Positions 41,173-50,595 of a stretch of 64,000 nucleotides of DNA are shown here, piece by piece. The notes under the pieces were generated by a model that saw only the letters and a program-made list of their open reading frames with translations, made no database searches and was not told the origin of the DNA. Position 1 is the stretch's first letter; each line of letters begins with the position of its first letter. Source of the stretch: Streptomyces sp. Tue 6430 (GTDB lineage: Bacteria > Actinomycetota > Actinomycetes > Streptomycetales > Streptomycetaceae); assembly GCA_021568835.1 (NCBI GenBank), contig JAKGSH010000010.1, forward strand, positions 806,001-870,000. The letters are read 5' to 3'. The translations under genes and the position numbers were made by a program.

Positions 41173-42567
41173 ATGAGCGCCCGTACCGACAAGCCGCACG
41201 AGGTCGTGGAGCGCGCGCTGGAGCTGTCGCGGGCCGACGGCTGCGTCGTGATCGCCGACGAGCGGTCGACCGCCAATCTGCGCTGGGCGGGCAACGCACT
41301 GACCACCAACGGTGTCACGCGCGGGCGCACGCTCACCGTGATCGCGACCGTCGACGGCAAGGAGGGCACCGCCGCCGGGGTCGTCTCGCGGTCCGCGGTG
41401 ACCGCCGACGAGCTGGAGCCGCTGGTGCGGGCCGCCGAGGCCGCCGCGCGCGGTGCGGCGCCCGCCGAGGACGCGCAGCCGCTGGTGACGGGCGGGGCGC
41501 CGTCCCCCGCGTTCACCGAGGCGCCCGTCGAGACCTCGTCCGCGGTGTTCGCCGACTTCGCGCCGGCGCTCGGCGAGGCGTTCGCACGCGCGCGTGCGGG
41601 CGGTCGTGAGCTGTACGGCTTCGCCAACCACGAGCTGGTCTCGACCTACCTGGGCACGTCGACGGGACTGCGGCTGCGGCACGACCAGCCCACCGGGACG
41701 CTGGAGCTGAACGCCAAGTCACCGGACCGTACGCGCTCGGCGTGGGCGGGCCGCTCGACACGGGACTTCAAGGACGTCGACCCGGCGGCGCTCGACGCCG
41801 AGCTGGCCGTACGGCTGGGCTGGGCCGAGCGGCGGATCGACCTGCCCGCGGGGCGGTACGAGACGCTGCTGCCGCCGACCGCGGTCGCGGACCTGATGAT
41901 CTACCAGCTGTGGTCGGCCTCGGGCCGGGACGCGGCCGAGGGGCGGACGGTGTTCTCCAGGCCGGGCGGCGGCACCCGGCTCGGCGAGAAGCTGGCCGGG
42001 CTGCCGCTGACCCTGCGCAGCGACCCGGACGAGCCGGGTCTGGAGTCGGCGCCGTTCGTCGTCGCGCACTCCTCGGGCGGCGACCAATCGGTGTTCGACA
42101 ACGGCCTGCCGATCCGGGCCACCGAGTGGATCAGCGGCGGCGAACTGAAGCAGCTCACGACCAGCCGGCACGGCGCGGCCCTGACCGGCCTGCCGGTGGC
42201 CCCCGGAGCCGACAACCTCGTCCTGGACGGCGACGGCGACCGGTCGCTGGAGGACATGGTCGCGAGCACCCGGCGCGGGCTGCTGCTGACCTGCCTGTGG
42301 TACATCCGCGAGGTGGACCCCGCGACCCTGCTGCTGACCGGGCTGACCCGGGACGGCGTCTACCTCGTCGAGGACGGCGAGGTCGTGGGCGAGGTCACCA
42401 ACTTCCGCTTCAACGAGTCCCCCGTCGACGTGCTGCGGCGGGCCACCGAGGCCGGGCGCACGGAGAAGACGCTGCCCCGGGAGTGGAGCGACTGGTTCAC
42501 CAGGTCCGCCATGCCCGCGCTGCGGGTGCCGGAATTCAACATGAGCTCTGTCAGCCAGGGCGTATAA
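41173..42567 (+). CDS. pmbA: PmbA/TldE peptidase subunit
   Basis: ATG 41173, 464 residues. Family blocks include [62 protein letters not shown] and [34 protein letters not shown]. It lacks the HExxxH of its partner, as expected for TldE/PmbA. It is the partner of TldD, and its ribosome-binding site is the one at the end of the third 85-bp unit. Confidence 0.94.
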   Translation: MSARTDKPHEVVERALELSRADGCVVIADERSTANLRWAGNALTTNGVTRGRTLTVIATVDGKEGTAAGVVSRSAVTADELEPLVRAAEAAARGAAPAEDAQPLVTGGAPSPAFTEAPVETSSAVFADFAPALGEAFARARAGGRELYGFANHELVSTYLGTSTGLRLRHDQPTGTLELNAKSPDRTRSAWAGRSTRDFKDVDPAALDAELAVRLGWAERRIDLPAGRYETLLPPTAVADLMIYQLWSASGRDAAEGRTVFSRPGGGTRLGEKLAGLPLTLRSDPDEPGLESAPFVVAHSSGGDQSVFDNGLPIRATEWISGGELKQLTTSRHGAALTGLPVAPGADNLVLDGDGDRSLEDMVASTRRGLLLTCLWYIREVDPATLLLTGLTRDGVYLVEDGEVVGEVTNFRFNESPVDVLRRATEAGRTEKTLPREWSDWFTRSAMPALRVPEFNMSSVSQGV

Positions 42568-42622
42568 CCTCATAGCCGGTGGTCGCCGGACCGCCCGAGA
42601 TCATCGAGGAGACACGAGAACC

Positions 42623-43905
42623 GTGACGGACATCGTCGACGAGCTGAAGTGGCGGGGACTGTTCTCCCTGTCCACCGACGAGGACGCTTTGCGCAAGGCG
42701 CTCGCGGACGGTCCCGTCACGTTCTATTGCGGCTTCGACCCGACCGCGCCGTCCCTGCACGTCGGACACCTGGTGCAGGTGCTCACCGTGCGACGGCTCC
42801 AGCAGGCCGGGCACCGGCCGCTGGCGCTGGTCGGCGGCGCCACGGGGCTGATCGGCGACCCCCGCCCGACGGCGGAGCGCACGCTGAACGACCCGGAGAC
42901 GGTCGCCGGCTGGGTCGGCAAGCTGCGTTCCCAGATCGAGCCGTTCCTCTCGTTCGAGGGGAGAACGCGGCCGTGATGGTCAACAACCTCGACTGGACGG
43001 CCGGCCTGTCCGCGATCGAGTTCCTGCGGGACATCGGCAAGCACTTCCGCGTCAACAAGATGCTGACGAAGGACTCCGTGGCCCGCCGGCTGGAGTCCGA
43101 CCAGGGCATCAGCTACACCGAGTTCAGCTACCAGATCCTCCAGGGCATGGACTTCCTCCAGCTCCACCGGCGCTACGGCTGCACGCTCCAGCAGGGCGGC
43201 AGCGACCAGTGGGGCAACCTCACGGCCGGCCTGGACCTGATCCACCGGCTGGAGCCGGAGGCGTCCGTGCACGCGCTGGCGACGCCGCTGATGACCAAGG
43301 CGGACGGCACCAAGTTCGGCAAGACCGAGGGCGGCGCCGTCTGGCTCGACCCGGAGATGACGACGCCGTACGCGTTCTACCAGTTCTGGCTGAACGTGGA
43401 CGACCGGGACATCTCGGGCTACATGCGCATCCTGTCCTTCAAGTCCCGTGAGGAACTGGAGGAGCTGGAGCAGCAGACGCGGGAGCGGCCGCAGGCGCGG
43501 GCCGCGCAGCGGGCGCTGGCCGAGGAGCTGACGACGCTGGTGCACGGCGCCGGCCAGACGGCCGCCGTGATCGCCGCGTCCAGGGCGCTGTTCGGGCAGG
43601 GCGAGTTGGCGGACCTCGACGAGCGGACGCTGGCCGCGGCCCTGTCCGAGGTGCCGCACGTCCGGGTCGCCGAGCCGGCGCCGGTCGTCGACCTGTTCGC
43701 CGAGGTCGGCCTGGTGGCGAGCAAGTCCGCGGCCCGGCGGACGGTGAAGGAGGGCGGGGCCTACGTGAACAACGTCAAGGTGACCGCCGAGGACGCCGTC
43801 CCGGCGGCGGAGGACCTGCTGCACGGGCGGTGGCTGGTGCTGCGGCGCGGCAAGAAGAACCTGGCCGCCGTCGAGGTGACGGGGCGTAGTGGCGTAGGGG
43901 CGTAG
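42623..43905 (+). CDS. tyrS: Tyrosyl-tRNA synthetase, one frame break
   Basis: GTG 42623 ([20 protein letters not shown]) after GAGGAGAC, about 427 residues. Class I signatures are LHVGHLVQ (HIGH-like) and [11 protein letters not shown] (KMSKS-like). Tyrosine-site [10 protein letters not shown] and [14 protein letters not shown] are present, and a C-terminal S4 RNA-binding domain ends the protein. It charges tRNA-Tyr. The frame breaks at GGGG 42958-42961; one more G restores [17 protein letters not shown]. The gene is essential unless a second copy exists, so a sequence error is likely. The tail GRSGVGA is encoded by a short GGGGCGTA repeat. Confidence 0.94.
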
Positions 43906-43924
43906 GGGCGTAGGGCGCCACCGG

Positions 43925-43983
43925 GGCGCGGGCCCCGCGCGGCGGGCACGGGATCGCGTGCCCCGCCGGGCGGGGCCCGCGCC
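43925..43983. terminator. Large bidirectional terminator after tyrS
   Basis: GGCGCGGGCCCC pairs with GGGGCCCGCGCC and encloses a second stem, GGCGGGCACG with CGTGCCCCGCC. It lies between tyrS and the convergent GlsB-family gene. Confidence 0.85.
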
Positions 43984-43994
43984 TCTTCGTGCGC

Positions 43995-44273
43995 TCAGGC
44001 GTGGTGCCTGCGCCTGCCCAGTGTCCGGACGTACAGCATGTCGCCGACGGCGACGATGATGACGGCGGCGACCAGCTGGAAGATGTGCCGGCTCCAGTCG
44101 ATGCCGGAGGTCTCCTCCACCCCGAAGCCCCGGGCGACGGCGTTGCCGACGACCGCGCCCAGGATGCCGAAGATGGTGGTCAGCCACAGTGGGCTGTGCT
44201 GCTTGCCCGGGATGATCGCCTTGGCGATCAGGCCCAGCACGAATCCCACGATGATCGCCCACAACCAGCCCAT
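43995..44273 (-). CDS. GlsB/YeaQ/YmgE family membrane protein
   Basis: ATG 44273 (MGWLWAIIVGFVLGLIAKAIIPGK), 92 residues. Three membrane segments with the family block GFVLGLIAKAIIPGKQ, LWLTTIFGILGAVVGNAVARGFG and IIVAVGDMLYV. It is annotated elsewhere as transglycosylase-associated or general stress protein; its biochemical function is not established. Confidence 0.9.
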   Translation of the reverse strand: MGWLWAIIVGFVLGLIAKAIIPGKQHSPLWLTTIFGILGAVVGNAVARGFGVEETSGIDWSRHIFQLVAAVIIVAVGDMLYVRTLGRRRHHA

Positions 44274-44473
44274 TGCTGCCTCCTCGTACGGCCCTGCGCG
44301 AGCATTGCCCCCAGTGTCGGCCCGACCTCCTTACGCCGCATGTCGGGTGCTGCCGTACGCGGTACGGCGCAGCGTGTCCGCCCGGCCGGCGGCGCCCCGG
44401 TCTCGAGGGCGGCCGGGTCGCGGCGTACCGTTGACAAGCGGGGAGAGTTCGAGCGCGCGGATGGTGGAATGTG

Positions 44474-44931
44474 ATGCGGAAGCAGCGCGGCGGCGGCGAC
44501 GCCCAGGTGTTCCGGATCACCGGAGCACGTCAGGGGCTCCAGGAGGACGTCCGGGGCCGGCAGCGACGGTACGTGATCTCGATGTCGGTCCGTACCGTGG
44601 CGGTGATCCTGGGAGCGACGCTGTGGAACGTGGAACGGCATGTCGCGGTGGTGGCGCTGGTCCTGGGCCTGGTCCTGCCGTACGTCGCGGTGGTGATCGC
44701 CAATGCCGGACGGGAGAACGCGCCGGGGCTGCCGTCGACGTTCGTGACCACTCCCCCGCCGCCGATGATCACCGCCGGGCACGCGGAGGAGCGGACGGCG
44801 CAGGAGGAGCCCGCCGCGGAACCCCGCGGGAGGAACCGGAACCCCCGCGGGAGGAACCGGAGGCCGCGCGCGAGCGGACCGTGCCCCGGCCGGGACACGC
44901 GGAGGCCGGGCCGACGGAGCGGCGGTCGTGA
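44474..44931 (+). CDS. DUF3099 membrane protein, one frame break
   Basis: ATG 44474 (a GTG lies directly before it), about 152 residues after repair. DUF3099 core QVFRITGARQGLQEDVRGRQRRYVISMSVRTVAV, two membrane helices (VAVILGATLWNVERHV and VVALVLGLVLPYVAVVIANAGR), then LPSTFVTTPPPP and an acidic tail with repeated EEPEPPREEPE. The frame breaks at CCCC 44822-44825. The repeat copy 23 bp downstream has CCCCC, showing the intact form and giving a stop at 44929-44931. The function is unknown. Confidence 0.82.
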
Positions 44932-45039
44932 GCCGGCTGTGCGCCGGGCCCAATAAAAGCTGTTGTTCCGGTGCCGTGGCGCCGGGTCGCCGTGACATAC
45001 TTCGTACGCGCTCCGCATCCCCCGTCGGAGCGACGGACC

Positions 45040-45083
45040 GACGCCGGGCAGCTCCCCCCGTGGCTGCTCGGCGTCGCCTTTTT
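45040..45083 (+). terminator. Intrinsic terminator upstream of the small Cys-rich gene
   Basis: GACGCCGGGCAGC pairs with GCTGCTCGGCGTC around a 10-base loop, followed by GCCTTTTTG. It lies 24 bp before the next start codon, so it ends the DUF3099 transcript and could also attenuate the following gene. Confidence 0.85.
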
Positions 45084-45106
45084 GCGCGCACCTGTGAGAC
45101 GAACCT

Positions 45107-45376
45107 GTGAGTGACGAGACCCCGATCTGCTCCGCGAAGGGCTGCCGCGCCGATGCCGTGTGGGTGCTGGCGTGGAACAACCCGAAGATCCACACGCCGG
45201 AGCGCCGCAAGACGTGGCTGGCGTGCGAGGAGCACCGGGAGCACCTGTCGCAGTTCCTCGGCGTGCGCGGCTTCCTGAAGGACGTCGTCCTGCTGACGGA
45301 GTGGGAGTCGCCCGAGGCCTCTCGGGTTCCGGTTTCCGGGACACCCGAGTCACCCGGGTCCCCCGGGGCGTCCTAG
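45107..45376 (+). CDS. Small Cys/His-containing protein, unknown function
   Basis: GTG 45107 (VSDETPICSAKGCRADAVW), 89 residues. CSAKGC with WLACEEHREHL could bind a metal, and the block AVWVLAWNNPKIHTPERRKTWLACEEHREHL is the conserved heart. I recall it being labelled acetone carboxylase in databases, which the sequence does not support. Its TAG stop shares the palindrome CTAG with the stop of convergent moaA. Confidence 0.75.
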   Translation: MSDETPICSAKGCRADAVWVLAWNNPKIHTPERRKTWLACEEHREHLSQFLGVRGFLKDVVLLTEWESPEASRVPVSGTPESPGSPGAS

Positions 45377-46362
45377 CCGCCGATCGCCGACATCGGGCGG
45401 TCCGGCTGGACGAAGGACGGGTCGTCCAGGCCCGCGCCCGCCTTCTTGCCCCACATCGCCAGGCGCCAGATGCGCGCGATCTCCTCGTCGGGGGCGTCGG
45501 AGCGCAGGGCGGCGCGCAGGTCGGTCTCCTCGCGGGCGAAGAGACAGGTGCGGACCTGGCCGTCCGCCGTGAGGCGGGTGCGGTCGCAGGCCGCGCAGAA
45601 CGGGCGGGTGACGGAGGCGATGACGCCGACCCGGTGCGGGCCGCCGTCGACGGTCCAGCGTTCGGCCGGGGCCGAACCGCGCTCCTGGGAGCCCTCCTCG
45701 GTGAGGTCGAAGCGGGTGCGCAGGGAGGCGAGGATGTCGCCCGCCGTGACCATGCCCTCGCGCTTCCAGCCGTGCTGGGCGTCCAGGGGCATCTGCTCGA
45801 TGAACCGCAGTTCGTAGTCGTGCTCGACGGCCCAGGCGAGGAGGTCGGGGGCCTCGTCGGCGTTGAGGCCGGGCATCAGGACCGCGTTCACCTTGACCGG
45901 GGTCAGGCCCGCTTCCCGGGCGGCCCGGAGGCCTTCGAGGACGTCCTGGTGGCGGTCGCGGCGGGTGAGGGTCTTGAAGACGTCCGGGCGGAGCGTGTCG
46001 AGGGAGACGTTGACCCGGTCCAGGCCCGCGGCCTTGAGGGCCGGTGCCGTGCGCCGGAGGCCGATGCCGTTGGTGGTCAGCGACATCTGGGGGCGCGGGC
46101 TCAGGGCCGCGACCCGCTCGACGATGCCGACCAGGCCGGGGCGCAGCAGGGGTTCACCGCCGGTGAAGCGGACCTCCTCGATACCGAGGGAGGTGACGGC
46201 GATGTCGATCAGGCGGACGATCTCGTCGTCCGTGAGCAGGTCCGGCTTGGCCAGCCACTGCAGGCCCTCCTCGGGCATGCAGTACGTGCACCGGAGATTG
46301 CAGCGGTCGGTCAGCGAGACGCGCAGGTCGGTGGCCACCCGGCCGTAGGTGTCGATGAGCAC
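45373..46362 (-). CDS. moaA: GTP 3',8-cyclase MoaA
   Basis: GTG 46362 (VLIDTYGRVATDLRVSLTDR) after GAGGGAGGGG, 329 residues. Radical-SAM motif CNLRCTYC, SAM/GTP blocks RFTGGEPLLRPG and SLTTNGIGL, the C-terminal cluster FCAACDRTRLTADGQVRTCLF and the final Gly-Gly are all present. It converts GTP to 3',8-cyclo-GTP in molybdenum cofactor synthesis. No other moa gene is adjacent. Confidence 0.94.
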   Translation of the reverse strand: MLIDTYGRVATDLRVSLTDRCNLRCTYCMPEEGLQWLAKPDLLTDDEIVRLIDIAVTSLGIEEVRFTGGEPLLRPGLVGIVERVAALSPRPQMSLTTNGIGLRRTAPALKAAGLDRVNVSLDTLRPDVFKTLTRRDRHQDVLEGLRAAREAGLTPVKVNAVLMPGLNADEAPDLLAWAVEHDYELRFIEQMPLDAQHGWKREGMVTAGDILASLRTRFDLTEEGSQERGSAPAERWTVDGGPHRVGVIASVTRPFCAACDRTRLTADGQVRTCLFAREETDLRAALRSDAPDEEIARIWRLAMWGKKAGAGLDDPSFVQPDRPMSAIGG

Positions 46363-46457
46363 GCCGGCCCCTCCCTCGTAGCGGATCACGGGTTTTCCGT
46401 CATCTGCGAGCCTACGTGACACCACCGACAGCGCGGGGGCGCGGTCCGCACGAGGAA

Positions 46458-46510
46458 CGAGGGAGCCGCGTCGTGGGGATCCGTTGATCACCCGCGACGC
46501 GGCTCCCTCG
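46458..46510 (-). terminator. Terminator after the acetate symporter gene
   Basis: CGAGGGAGCCGCGTCG pairs perfectly over 16 bp with CGACGCGGCTCCCTCG, lying just past the actP stop codon. There is no clear T-run. Confidence 0.82.
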
Positions 46511-46518
46511 GGGGCGTG

Positions 46519-48141
46519 TCAGTGTGCGCCGGTGCCGGTCATGGACCGCACTTCCAGCTCCGCGTACTTGGCGGTGTCCGGCTCCTCCTTGGAGAGGACC
46601 GTGCCGAGCCAGCCGAGCAGGAAGCCGACGGGGATGGAGATGATGCCGGGGTTCTCCAGCGGGAACCAGTGGAAGTCGACGTCGGGGAACATCGAGCTGG
46701 GCTTGCCCGAGACGACCGGCGAGAACAGCACGAGGCCGACGGCGGTGACCAGGCCGCCGTAGATGGACCACAGGGCGCCGGCGGTGGTGAACCGCTTCCA
46801 GAACAGGCTGTAGAGGATGGTCGGCAGGTTGGCGGAGGCCGCGACCGCGAAGGCCAGGGCGACCAGTCCGGCGACGTTGAGGTCCCTGGCGAGGGCGCCG
46901 AGCAGGATGGAGACGGCGCCGATGCCCACGGTCGCGTACCGGGCCGCGCTGATCTCCTGCTTCTCGGTGGCCGTGCCCCTCTTGATGACGTTCGCGTAGA
47001 TGTCGTGGGCGAACGAGGAGGACGAGGCCAGGGTCAGGCCGGCGACGACCGCGAGGATCGTGGCGAAGGCCACGGCGGAGATGGTGGCGAGCAGGATGGC
47101 GCCCCAGGTGGAGTCGACGCCGCCGAGGTGGAGCGCCAGCAGGGGTGCGGCCGTGTTGCCCGCCTTGTTGGAGGAGGTGATCTCGTCCGGCTCGATCAGC
47201 GCGGCGGCGCCGAAGCCGAGGGCGAGGGTCATCAGGTAGAAGGCGCCGATCAGGCCGATGGCCCAGAGCACCGACTTGCGGGCGGCCTTGGCGGTGGGGA
47301 CGGTGTAGAAGCGGATCAGGATGTGCGGCAGGCCGGCGGTGCCGAGGACCAGGGCGATGCCGAGGGAGATGAAGTCCAGCTTGGTGGTGCCGGTGGCGCC
47401 GTACTTCAGGCCCGGCTCCAGGAAGGCGGCGCCCTTGCCGCTGTTGTCGGCGGCCGAGCCCAGCAGGTCGGAGATGTTGAAGTCGAACTTCAGCAGCACC
47501 AGGAAGGTGAGCAGCAGGGCTCCGGCGATCAGCAGGACGGCCTTGACCATCTGGACCCAGGTGGTGCCCTTCATGCCGCCGATGGTGACGTACACGATCA
47601 TCAGGACGCCGACGAGGGCGACGATGCCGATCTTGCCGCTGTCGCTGGTGATGCCGAGGAGCAGGGAGACCAGGACGCCCGCACCCGCCATCTGGGCCAG
47701 CAGGTAGAAGATCGACACGACGATCGTGGAGGTGCCGGCCGCGGTGCGGACCGGGCGCTGGCGCATGCGGTACGCGAGGACGTCGCCCATGGTGTAGCGG
47801 CCGGAGTTGCGCAGCGGCTCGGCGACCAGGAGCAGGGCGACCAGCCAGGCGACCAGGAAGCCGATGGAGTACAGGAAGCCGTCGTAGCCGAAGAGGGCGA
47901 TCGCGCCGGCGATGCCGAGGAAGGACGCGGCCGACATGTAGTCGCCGGAGACGGCGAGGCCGTTCTGGAATCCGGTGAACTGGCGGCCGCCCGCGTAGAA
48001 GTCGGCGGCGTCCTTCGTCTGGCGGCCCGCCCACACGGTGATGACGAGGGTCGCGGCGACGAAGACGGAGAACAGGGTGATGATCAGCGTGCGGTGCTCG
48101 CCGGCCTCACCGGCGGCGAGAAACGTCTGCGCGGTGTTCAT
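46519..48141 (-). CDS. actP: Acetate/solute:sodium symporter (ActP/MctC-like)
   Basis: ATG 48141 (MNTAQTFLAAGEAGEHRTLI), 540 residues, about 13 membrane segments. SSS-family blocks are DFYAGGRQFTGFQNGLAVSGDYMSAASFLG, PLRNSGRYTMGDVLAYRM, GGMKGTTWVQMVKAVLLI, LPHILIRFYTVPTAKAARKS and ATILAVVAGLTLASSSSFAHDIYA. It imports acetate and probably other small monocarboxylates with sodium. Its ATG overlaps the stop of the DUF485 gene, the usual ActP-YjcH arrangement. Confidence 0.93.
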   Translation of the reverse strand: MNTAQTFLAAGEAGEHRTLIITLFSVFVAATLVITVWAGRQTKDAADFYAGGRQFTGFQNGLAVSGDYMSAASFLGIAGAIALFGYDGFLYSIGFLVAWLVALLLVAEPLRNSGRYTMGDVLAYRMRQRPVRTAAGTSTIVVSIFYLLAQMAGAGVLVSLLLGITSDSGKIGIVALVGVLMIVYVTIGGMKGTTWVQMVKAVLLIAGALLLTFLVLLKFDFNISDLLGSAADNSGKGAAFLEPGLKYGATGTTKLDFISLGIALVLGTAGLPHILIRFYTVPTAKAARKSVLWAIGLIGAFYLMTLALGFGAAALIEPDEITSSNKAGNTAAPLLALHLGGVDSTWGAILLATISAVAFATILAVVAGLTLASSSSFAHDIYANVIKRGTATEKQEISAARYATVGIGAVSILLGALARDLNVAGLVALAFAVAASANLPTILYSLFWKRFTTAGALWSIYGGLVTAVGLVLFSPVVSGKPSSMFPDVDFHWFPLENPGIISIPVGFLLGWLGTVLSKEEPDTAKYAELEVRSMTGTGAH

Positions 48142-48493
48142 GCGCCGCCCTCCATCCGGGACTTGATCGCTTCGGCCCTGGGGTCGAACTTGGCGGCGGC
48201 CACGCGCGCGTACCACCAGGCGATGAGGAACGTGGTGAGGAACTGGGCGAGGCCCAGCGTCATGGCGACGTTGAAGTTGCCGAACAGCTTGGTGCCCATG
48301 AAGTCGCCCGCGTAGTTGGACAGCAGGACGTACAGCAGGTACCAGGCGATGAAGGCGAAGGTCAGCGGGAAGGCGAAGCTGCGGTAGGAGCGGCGCAGTT
48401 CACCGAACTCCGCGCTCTCCTGCACCGCGACGAACTCCTCGCCGGCGGGGAGTCGGGCTGGGGATTTCGAGGGGGCGGTGTCTCGGTGGCCAC
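48138..48493 (-). CDS. DUF485 (YjcH-like) membrane protein, one frame break
   Basis: GTG 48493 (VATETPPPRNPQPD) after GAGGAGAC, 118 residues when repaired. Core EFVAVQESAEFGELRRSYRSFAFPLTFAFIAWYLLYVLLSNYA and NVAMTLGLAQFLTTFLIAWWYARVAAAKFDP with two membrane helices. DUF485 proteins accompany ActP-type symporters. The frame breaks at GGGG 48447-48450; one extra base restores DSPAGEEFVAV. The stop overlaps the symporter start by ATGA. Confidence 0.85.
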
Positions 48494-48802
48494 GGAGTCT
48501 CCTCGCGTTGCGGGTGCGGTGGGTGAAGGGCGGCGAGGGTCCTCGCCGTCCCTGCCCAAGGTCACGGCGGCGCACGACGACGGGTTCAACGCCTCGCACC
48601 GGTTTCCGAAGTGGCCTCGGCGGCCGCTGTGTCAACGAGCCACGCCCGTCGGAGGTCATGGCCGGGTGAACTCACCTCCCGAAGGTCATTGCTGGCCGGC
48701 GAGTCGGGGAGATAGCTTCGGGCGAGCACCACCCCGTCATGTACCTGTCCAGGCACGACCCGTGTCCGGGCAGGTCTCGCTTCCGGATGATGTGGAGACC
48801 CC
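48494..48802. other. Divergent promoter region, actP operon / S8 protease
   Basis: I see no gene in this stretch. It carries the start regions of two divergent units. GGAGGTCATGGCCGG and GAAGGTCATTGCTGG (about 48653-48700) are similar but I cannot assign a regulator. The protease start follows TGTGGAGACCCC. Confidence 0.5.
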
Positions 48803-50335
48803 ATGGCTCATCTGCCTTCCAGACGCCGCCTCGCCCTCGCGGTGCCCGTCGTGCTGTCGCTGACCGCCTCCCTCGGCTTCCTGCCGACGGCGGCCTCGGC
48901 GGCTCCGGTCACGGCCACGGCCACCCAGGCGGCGGACGCCGGAACGCTGGCGTACGTCGTCAACACCAAGGTGGACCACCGCACGATCGAGTCGGTGAAG
49001 AAGGCGATCGCCGCGGCCGACGGCACCGTCGTCGCGACCTACGCGAAGATCGGCGTCATCGTCGTGCACTCGGCGAACCCCGACTTCGGCGCGCAGATAC
49101 GCGCGGTGCGCGGCGTGCAGTCGGCGGGCGCGACCCGCACCGCGCCGCTGAGCCCCGCCGGGACCACGGACGAGGGCGCCGCCGAGCTGATCTCCGCGGC
49201 CGACGCCGCGAGGACGGCGAGCGCGTCCGCCGCGGCGGGCGTGAGCGAGCCGCTCGAGGCCGACCAGTGGGACCTGCGCGCCATCGGCGCCGACAAGGCC
49301 GCCGAGATCAACCCGGGCAGCAGCAAGGTGACCGTCGCCGTCATCGACACCGGTGTGGACGACACCCACCCGGACCTGGCGCCGAACTTCTCCGCGTCGC
49401 AGTCGGCGAACTGCGTCGGCGGTGTGGCCGACACCAGCGAGGGCGCCTGGCGGCCGTACAACCCGACCGAGGACTACCACGGCACGCACGTCGCCGGTGA
49501 GATCGCGGCGGCCCGCAACGGCATCGGCGTGGCCGGTGTCGCGCCCGGCGTGAAGGTCGCCGGCATCAAGGTGAGCGACCCGAAGGACGGCCTCTTCTAC
49601 CCGGAGAACGTCGTCTGCGCCTTCGTCTTCGCCGCCGACCACGGGGTCGAGGTCACGAACAACAGCTACTACGTGGACCCGTGGCTGTACAACTGCATGG
49701 ACGACCCCGACCAGAAGGCCATCGTCGACGCGGTCAACAGGGCGCAGCTGTACGCCCAGAAGAAGGGCACGCTCAACGTCGCCTCGGCCGGCAACTCCAA
49801 CCACGACCTGGACTCCGACGCGATCGTCGACGACTCCAGCCCGGACGACTCCGCTCCGGTGACGCGGACGATCGACCCGCACGAGTGCTTCGACGTGCCG
49901 ACCCAGCTGCCGGGGGTCGTCACGGTGAGCGCGACGGGCGTCAAGGGCACCAAGTCGTACTACTCCACGTACGGTCTGGGCGCCGTGGACGTGGCGGCGC
50001 CGGGCGGCGACCGGTACCAGATCCCGGACACCCCGTCGGCCAACGGCCGCATCCTGTCGACGATGCCGAACAACGCGTACGGCTTCCTCCAGGGCACCTC
50101 GATGGCGTCCCCGCACGTCGCCGGTGTGGCCGCGCTGCTGAAGTCGGCCCACCCGTGGGCCTCTCCGGCGACGCTCCAGGCGCTGCTCAAGGCGCAGGCC
50201 GACAACCCGGGCTGCCCGGCCGAGCCGTACGACGGCAACGGTGACGGCGTGGTGGACGCGACCTGTGAGGGTGGCAAGCGCGTCAACGGCTTCTACGGCT
50301 TCGGCGTGGTGAACGCGCTGCGCGCGGTGAAGTAG
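48803..50335 (+). CDS. Secreted subtilisin-family (S8) serine protease
   Basis: ATG 48803, 510 residues. The signal peptide runs to about residue 33 (SLTASLGFLPTAASA). An inhibitor-like propeptide follows (LAYVVNTKVDHRTIESVKKAIAAADGTVVATYAKIGVIVV), then the catalytic domain with VAVIDTGVDDTHPDL (Asp), DYHGTHVAGEIAA (His), EVTNNSYYVDP (oxyanion Asn region) and LQGTSMASPHVAGVAALL (Ser). The C-terminus contains DGNGDGVVD, a calcium-loop pattern. It is probably a maturing extracellular protease. Confidence 0.95.
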   Translation: MAHLPSRRRLALAVPVVLSLTASLGFLPTAASAAPVTATATQAADAGTLAYVVNTKVDHRTIESVKKAIAAADGTVVATYAKIGVIVVHSANPDFGAQIRAVRGVQSAGATRTAPLSPAGTTDEGAAELISAADAARTASASAAAGVSEPLEADQWDLRAIGADKAAEINPGSSKVTVAVIDTGVDDTHPDLAPNFSASQSANCVGGVADTSEGAWRPYNPTEDYHGTHVAGEIAAARNGIGVAGVAPGVKVAGIKVSDPKDGLFYPENVVCAFVFAADHGVEVTNNSYYVDPWLYNCMDDPDQKAIVDAVNRAQLYAQKKGTLNVASAGNSNHDLDSDAIVDDSSPDDSAPVTRTIDPHECFDVPTQLPGVVTVSATGVKGTKSYYSTYGLGAVDVAAPGGDRYQIPDTPSANGRILSTMPNNAYGFLQGTSMASPHVAGVAALLKSAHPWASPATLQALLKAQADNPGCPAEPYDGNGDGVVDATCEGGKRVNGFYGFGVVNALRAVK

Positions 50336-50351
50336 CCGGGACGTCGTTCGG

Positions 50352-50382
50352 GGGGCCGGGCGGAGCGGATCCGCCCGGCCCC
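50352..50382 (+). terminator. Terminator after the S8 protease gene
   Basis: GGGGCCGGGCGGA pairs with TCCGCCCGGCCCC around GCGGA, 17 bp past the stop. The rest of the gap to 50595 contains no gene; TTGATTCGATCAA at 50434-50446 is a short inverted repeat of unknown role. Confidence 0.8.
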
Positions 50383-50595
50383 TCGGCGTCTTCGGACGAC
50401 CGTCGAGCCGCGCGGAGGCCCCTGCCGCACCAGGTTGATTCGATCAATCATGCATCGTGTGGTCATGACCGACTTCGGGTTCGCCCGGTCGGAACAGGGC
50501 GGCGATCCCACCCTCCTCCGGCATCGGCTGTTCGGTGCCGGAGGCCGCCCGGCGGGGCTTCGCCCACGCGGCCGCCGTCCGCGCGCCCCCGCCGC

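Noticed and set aside
41173..41627. A reading frame opposite pmbA
   Set aside because: Shadow of the conserved TldE gene; no motif or start site of its own.
45107..45376. Acetone carboxylase
   Set aside because: Only 89 residues with no carboxylase domain; the name is a database carry-over.
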